This document shows, one piece after another, positions 30,180-35,130 of a DNA stretch of 35,130 nucleotides. The position numbers and the translations under genes are program-made. Source of the DNA: Chara braunii (Eukaryota > Streptophyta > Charophyceae > Charales > Characeae); assembly GCA_003427395.1 (NCBI GenBank), contig BFEA01000032.1:4548046-4583175 (forward strand), read 5' to 3'. How positions within the stretch are numbered: the first letter of the stretch is position 1; every line of letters starts with the position of its first letter. The notes under the pieces are model-generated. The model searched no databases, was not told where the DNA came from, and saw only the letters and a program-made list of their open reading frames with translations.

Positions 30180-31934
30180 GCCGACTCCCCTAGGTTCCAA
30201 TGTCGTGGTCCCTGAAGTAGTATGGTCCAGCCCTCTGGGATTAAGGACAAGATTTGTTCAAGTTTTTTGCTAGCCTATGGCTCCCTTTCAGTTCTTCCCT
30301 TAGTTCTCGAGCCGACTTCCATTGTTGTCTGTCCTCCGACTAGCGGTGTCTGACTTGCCAAATGTCATGCTCCATCCAGGTTCTCCAATGAGAATCTTTC
30401 GCAGTAAGAGTGCAAGGTTTTCCTTGTCGGTCCTTAACCCATGGATTGCAGAAAAGGGGTTGTCTCAGGACTTCCTCCCTTGTGCTTGGTTCCTTGACTT
30501 TCGCCGGGAAGATTTTCGCCCAAAGTTTCAACAGTTGCGCCCAATACGAGCCTCCCCTGGGGCACCCTTCTTCTACTCCGAGTCCTCCCGCATTCCTACG
30601 CCTTCCCCTCCTTGCCCAACTTTTGCTCAGTAGCCAGAAGGTCCCTTCCATGTTGGACGGAGTTTTGTACTTGGTCTGCTTCCTAATATGTTCCATAGTA
30701 AGCGGTACCCACGGAAGTTGTGGGTGCGTGATCAGCTTCAGGATCCACTTTGTTTGGAGTACCTTCAATTGTTGTTCGAGGTTTAATATGCCCAGTCCCC
30801 CTTGGTCCTTGAATTTGATAATATGCCACCATGCCACCTTGGAGATGAAAAGTTGCTTAGTTGGGTTTGAAGTCCACAGGAAGGTTGTTGACTCCCTCCT
30901 TAGCTTCTTCATAGTTTGGGATGGTGGAGTCCAGATCGTGCCTGCGTACCATATCATGGAAAATACTGCAGTGTTGAGAATGAGGGCTCTCCCAAACATC
31001 GATGTGTATACTTGAGACCATGCACTCATCTTCGTTAGCATTTTTGCCAGGAGTTTTGGTGCCATCGAGTGGTGAGGCCCTGAGTCCGCCATTCTAATTC
31101 CTAGCTACCTCAAGGGTTCCGCTGCTGGCATCCAACTCATACTTTTGTGGTTCGGTGGGTGGGGTTGTTCCCTTTCTCCCCCTTGTACCATTCATTACCC
31201 CATTGTTTTTGGCCAATTGATTTTCATTTTTGATGCTAGCTGGAAGGCACTCATTGCCCGTGTGAGAGCTTCGAAGGAGGGGTCTAAGGCTCGTATCAGC
31301 ATTGTCAAGTCGTCAACAAACAGTATAATTGTGGGGAGCTTGATACTTCTGCCTTGCTGGTTTGACTCTGCTACTAACCGGTCTATCGATGGGTCTTTCC
31401 TTAGAAAGGGTTCTATCGCACGCTCCAAGTAGATGAGGAACTTGGTTCGTACCTCTGCAATTTGTTGGGTCGGTTGTTCAGCCCCCCTTGACATGTAGAG
31501 TGTATTATAGAAGTTGTGTGCCACCAACACCATATCTTCTGCTTTGGAAACCACTCCTTGAGGCCTTCGAGCTGTTCGATTGATGGGTTCCTTCCGTTAG
31601 GGGACATCGACTTGAGTGTTGTCCAAAGTTCTTCTTGTGAGAGGGGGGCGTCTAGCGCCAGTGCTTGTTTACCATCTATTGTATGCTCCAAGTAGGTGAG
31701 GAACTTGATTCGTACCTCGGCAATCTGTTGGGTCGGTTGTTCAGTCCCCCTTGACATGTAGAGTGTACTATAAAAGTTGTGTGCCACCGACACCATATCT
31801 TCTGCTTTGGAAACCACTCCTTGAGGGCCTTCGAGTTGTTCGATTGATGGGTTCCTTCCTCGGTTTTTTATCTTCTTGAAGAAATATTTTATCATGCGTT
31901 CTCCCACTTCCCATTCTCTGATTCTTGCTCGCAT
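30180..31934 (-). pseudogene. LINE reverse transcriptase, rearranged
   Basis: The pre-RT region (EQLEG, HNFYSTLYMSRG, PLSQEELWTTLKSMSPNGR) is followed by a second, nearly identical copy of its own N-terminal part. The frame then jumps within IYLERAIEPFLR into the late palm, LPTIILFVDDLTMLI (FVDD at 31309-31320, equivalent to YADD), and MKINWPKT. RT motifs between fingers and palm, including the PQG region, are missing. The frame 31092-30340 is the post-RT segment (RALILNTAVFSMIWY, STTFLWTSNPTKQLF, QGGLGILNLEQQLKVLQTKW), and it can be followed through stops to about 30180. The protein would be non-functional. Confidence 0.85.
31422..31859. repeat. ~174-bp duplication within LINE RT
   Basis: 31422-31595 and 31685-31859 are near-identical direct copies, 263 bp apart, from GCTCCAAGTAG to GGTTCCTTCC. 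They differ by a few substitutions and one extra G (CTTGAGGCC versus CTTGAGGGCC) that shifts the frame. The low-coordinate copy joins straight onto the late RT. Confidence 0.92.
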
Positions 31935-32161
31935 TTTCTCAGCTATGCGAGCTTCTCATAGAATTCCTGGTTCGGGTTATGGATTAAATTCTGCTTAGCT
32001 ATGCGGAGGGCTTGCTACAACTCATGTTCCCCTGCATTCCTTTTAGTCACCAACTGTCTGGCCACTGTCGCTGCCGTTGCCGACATAAAGAAAATCGGTT
32101 CGGGGAAAGAGCGTTTTTTTGGACTGTGGGCAAGACACACCCGTGAGATGACCTATCTAAA

Positions 32162-33089
32162 CTATGTGGTCTGTAATAGAGAGTTGTTGACTCTAAAAAA
32201 ATTCCTACCCCTTTTTATTTGTTTGTCTGTAGCGAGGTTTAGAAGGATGGGTTTGTGATCTAGTCCACCAATGTATGGCAGGTCCCCTATTCCTACGGAA
32301 TGCAGTGTACCTATTAACGTTTGTGAGATTAAATAGTAGTTTATTCTTGACGTCGAGATATGTTGGCTCCTGTTTCTCTTGCAATAGGTAAACTGTCACT
32401 GTTCTGGGTAGTGGAGTCTATAATGATCAATGAGGTCCCATTTGGTCATTAAGTCGTGGATGGGTAGTGACTCCTCCCCAACCGTGTTCTCCCCCCTCTT
32501 TGACCCTGACATCCTATCTTGCGCTGGTTCCATGATAGCATTCCAGTCTCCTGCTAATATGGTGTGCCTTATTGGGTCCATCTACGTATGTAATTCTCCC
32601 AACACGACCGATCGTGGTTGTCCCATATTTGGGCAATAAAGTGAGAACACTGTAAACGCCTCATCCTGAAAGTAAGAATTGATCTTAACCAATCTGCCCT
32701 ATGTGGTATTCGTCAGCACTTCCTGGATCATTATCCTGTTCGCTGTCTTAAGAATTGATCTTAACCAATCTGCCCTATGTGGTATTCGTCAGCACTTCCT
32801 GGATCATTATCCTGTTCGCTGTCTGAGAATGCTTATTGAGAAGGTCCGTCACCTCTGCCGAATGGGAGCATCCTGCTGTTGTCCAATACCCTGTTTTTCC
32901 TCTCTTCAACCTTTCCATGATCCTGGTTTGAATTTGCTGATGCTCCGGAGACGATGTGAGGTGGGTCTCTTGGATGCACAAGAAGTCTGGAGGATTGCCA
33001 CTGAACCAATCGATGTACTTCAAAACATTATCCCGCTTCTCATGATTTTCAAGGATCTGCACCATACCATTCACGTTCCATGATACCAC
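32162..33089 (-). pseudogene. LINE endonuclease domain
   Basis: The frame opens at SWNVNGM and continues KRDNVLKYIDWF and PDFLCIQETHL, then, past the duplication, YFQDEAFTVFSLYCPN, ILAGDWNAIM, LIDHYRLHYPEQ, STSRINYYLIS and GLDHKPILLNL. These are the motifs of LINE AP-like endonucleases: N of WNvnG, E of QETH, Y.PN, GDWN, SRID (here SRIN) and DHxPI. This enzyme nicks target DNA to prime reverse transcription. Stops occur at 32775, 32582 and 32396 (TGA, between PEQ and QFTY). The change of frame between the N-terminal part and GDWN is exactly that produced by the 76-bp duplication at 32673-32824. Confidence 0.88.
32673..32824. repeat. perfect 76-bp tandem duplication in LINE endonuclease
   Basis: Bases 32673-32748 and 32749-32824 are identical and adjacent, each running from TAAGAATTGATC to CGCTGTCT. 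Seventy-six is not divisible by three, so it breaks the endonuclease frame. Identity over the whole unit suggests a recent event or an assembly error. Confidence 0.95.
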
Positions 33090-33626
33090 TCTTAGTTTAG
33101 GTTTTGTACTCTTACCCTCCGTCGTAAGTCTTCAACATTTTTTACTAATTGTCTTTTCTATGTTTTTATGTTTTTGCTTTTTTTTTCTTTCGCTTCAGTG
33201 GTTTCACCACTCACTTGATTATTGTAAGTAACACAACCTGATATCCGGGTATGCAGGCCGGATAATTCTAGTCGGATGAAGTATGTTCGGGGTCAAAATG
33301 AGGGTATTTAAAAAAAAAAAACTTTTCAAAAAAATATGAAAGAAGATATGTTGTAGATTGTAGCAATGCAAACAACTTTTGGCTGGAAATCATGTTAAAA
33401 CTCATAACACATATGAAGATAAAAATATATGTTTTTTCAATTAATGTTAATTATTCGAGAAATAATTCGGATAAATTTGTTAACCTTAGATGTTCCAGTC
33501 GGGTGATCCTGACAATTAACCCAACCGGAATTGTCGTGCTCGTAGGTACTACTTAGTGAGTATTTATTTATTTTCTTACACTTACCTTGTTTTTTTCTAT
33601 TTTTTATAAGTTGTGATTTTTAATCT
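33090..33626. other. A/T-rich intergenic
   Basis: No gene is seen. It has T-rich and A-rich runs, and two similar phrases, ATATCCGGGTATGCAGGCCGG near 33241 and TTCCAGTCGGGTGATCC near 33491, of unknown meaning. Confidence 0.4.
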
Positions 33627-33915
33627 GTCTCGTACTAGGCTACCAGAGTGGCTTGGGTCCACCTGCCCGACCGGGCCAAAAACAAATAAAAAATAAATTT
33701 TGTTTTTTAATTTGAATTTTTATTTTAAATTTGGTAAAGAATTTCGATGTGACCCCGAGGCAAAAGTTGTTCAGTTTATTTTTTTGCATAACATAATTTT
33801 GGTTCGGAGTTTTTGGAATTTGTTTGTTTTGGCTGGGACCTTCCTGGTCGCACGGTCGGGCCTCCCGGAAAAATAGGGTGACCCGGGCGGCCCGGCTGGT
33901 AGCCTAGGTCTCGTA
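33627..33915. mobile_element. 273-bp TIR element with 8-bp target duplication (hAT-like MITE)
   Basis: GTCTCGTA occurs directly on both sides (33627-33634 and 33908-33915). The enclosed 273 bp (33635-33907) begins CTAGGCTACCAG and ends with its exact reverse complement CTGGTAGCCTAG. The complementary GC-rich arms continue imperfectly for some tens of bases (GGGTCCACC...CCCGACCGGGCC against GGTCGGGCC...GGGTGACCCGGG) around an A/T-rich middle. No ORF is present. An 8-bp duplication is typical of hAT (and P) elements, so this is a non-autonomous insertion moved by an unlinked transposase; the TIR does not match a family I can name. Confidence 0.85.
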
Positions 33916-35037
33916 GTTATTTATCTTTTTGGCTCATTTTGACTCTATGAGAGGTGAAGAAATGTTGCCAAATTTTGAATGTGTAGGTCATCGCTTTCTC
34001 GCCCTCTCAACCCTTCTCTTAGGAATCACAATTTTATGACTTATAAGTTGTCTTGTTGTAAAAATAGCAGAGCAAAATTTCATACGTACAATAAGAATGT
34101 CCAATCTTTATATGACACGAAGTCTTACCTATCTACTTCTTCAAACACAATATCCTGAGTACCTATGATAGTAACCACACTCTTCGCACCCCTTTTGGAG
34201 TCCATCTGTCGTTGCCTCGCCACCCTGGACCTCCCTGCAGCTTCTCCTTCCGAGAGGTTAAGAGTCATTTTTTCTCGAGCATCTCATCAACTTCAATGTT
34301 CCCCCTTCGACCTACTTTCTCTATTTTTGTGTTCCATTTTCTCTTTCCCCCTTTCTTCTCTCCTCATCTTCCATTGTGATCACTTTCGTCGTCCCTACAT
34401 CCACGAACCCTAAGAGTTCTTCTGAGGTTCCCGTGATGTCGGCAATGTCCCTCACGACCAATTTGGCTGTATCCAATGCCCACAGCTCTACCCCCAATCT
34501 TGACCTCACCCCTCTTAAATACCATCCCTTCACGGCTTGATGACCTCACCCATCGTGTCAATTGCTTGCAATCGTTTCCTCCTCACCGCTCGACTTATCA
34601 CTCCTCTCCCTCCTCATTCATAGCTAAATCACAGCCAAGTCCTGCTCTACATTGTCGACGCTGCTTCGCCACCCACCCACCCACTCTCCCAGACCCAAGT
34701 GGCCGTACCCACCTCTGTGGTTGTCCCTCCCGCCCAAGCCCCTACATTGGGACTGACAACACCATCCATTCTCCCTTCAACCGTTCCTGCCGCCAAGATC
34801 TCTAAATCTAGCTGTATTCATACCCCCACCGATCCTCCACACTTTGTCCACCCCGCTCTAGTCTCTTCCTCTCGCCTCTGTCAAGGTATGGTCTCCTCCT
34901 CCTCCACCCACCCAGCCTACCTGCTGGGTGAAGCTTGGGACCTACATCGTTCACGCCATGTGAAGTTGATGGGTCTCCACGCGCACCTAGCAAATACATG
35001 TAGAATGTTGTGTAGTGCAGGGCCAGAGGGTGCTCCA

Positions 35038-35042
<5 letters not shown>
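33916..35042. other. intergenic, no gene supported
   Basis: Plus-strand frames between 34400 and 34805 are rich in S, P and T (for example VPTSVVVPPAQAPTLG) but are interrupted and carry no domain. No RNA gene is seen. Confidence 0.4.

Positions 35043-35130
<88 letters not shown>
35043..35130. repeat. (GA)n microsatellite at the window end
   Basis: Forty-four uninterrupted GA units reach the last base, so the tract probably continues or marks a sequence end. Confidence 0.98.

Larger units (their letters stand above)
30180..33089 (-). mobile_element. LINE (non-LTR retrotransposon) remnant
   Basis: On the minus strand an apurinic-type endonuclease (33089-32162) is followed by a broken reverse transcriptase (31934-30180), the order of L1/Tx1-type LINE ORF2. 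No ORF1 is seen upstream and no poly(A) tail was found at the low-coordinate end, so both ends are probably truncated. Stops, a frame-shifting 76-bp duplication, and a rearrangement that removes the RT core make it inactive. Confidence 0.88.

Noticed and set aside
33089-33626. A LINE ORF1 upstream of the endonuclease
   Set aside because: The minus-strand sequence upstream of SWNVNGM is A/T-rich, full of stops, and has no gag-like or RRM motif.

Overview
The window looks like repeat-rich nuclear DNA of a eukaryote, most likely a plant. It holds a decayed Helitron, a LINE remnant, a Ty3/gypsy reverse transcriptase scrap, LTR-like repeats, a small terminal-inverted-repeat element and many tandem repeats. 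I see no intact host gene, no operon-like layout, no rRNA and no tRNA that I can support. The plant assignment is an inference from the style of the mobile elements; the species cannot be read from the sequence.

Layout. 1-1,100: a Nextera mate-pair junction adapter left in the assembly (53-90), short duplications, a hairpin, and a gypsy RT fragment (941-1048). 2,119-2,206: a perfect 88-bp palindrome. About 2,870-8,010, minus strand: an inactivated RepHel-type Helitron with its Rep (HUH endonuclease) and PIF1-like helicase regions still readable through stops and frameshifts, followed downstream by an unrecognised second ORF. 8,430-9,108: poly(A)/(T) tracts and a pyrimidine-rich minisatellite. 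9,109-10,609 and 20,390-21,874: two direct copies of a 1.5-kb LTR-like repeat. Between them lie GC-rich tandem arrays (11,121-12,240), a GC-rich TG/CG block (12,780-13,150), an exon-like fragment on the minus strand (15,027-15,425), several minisatellites (15.6-17.7 kb), and a satellite with a unit of about 91 bp (17,880-20,389) that contains a 20-N gap. 21,878-23,740: a probable start of another LTR with a TATA box, then a 124-bp tandem repeat of alternating type, then seven hairpins that share a loop but differ in their stems. 23,740-29,990: non-coding, nothing recognisable. 30,180-33,089, minus strand: a LINE remnant whose endonuclease and reverse transcriptase are rearranged by two internal duplications and a deletion. 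33,627-33,915: a 273-bp TIR element with a perfect 8-bp target duplication. The window ends in a (GA)n tract.

No set of genes acts together here; the coding signals are remains of transposable elements. The parts most worth following are the hairpin array at 23.0-23.7 kb, the extra ORF behind the Helitron helicase, the complete small TIR element, and the adapter and palindrome, which question the assembly at the left end.
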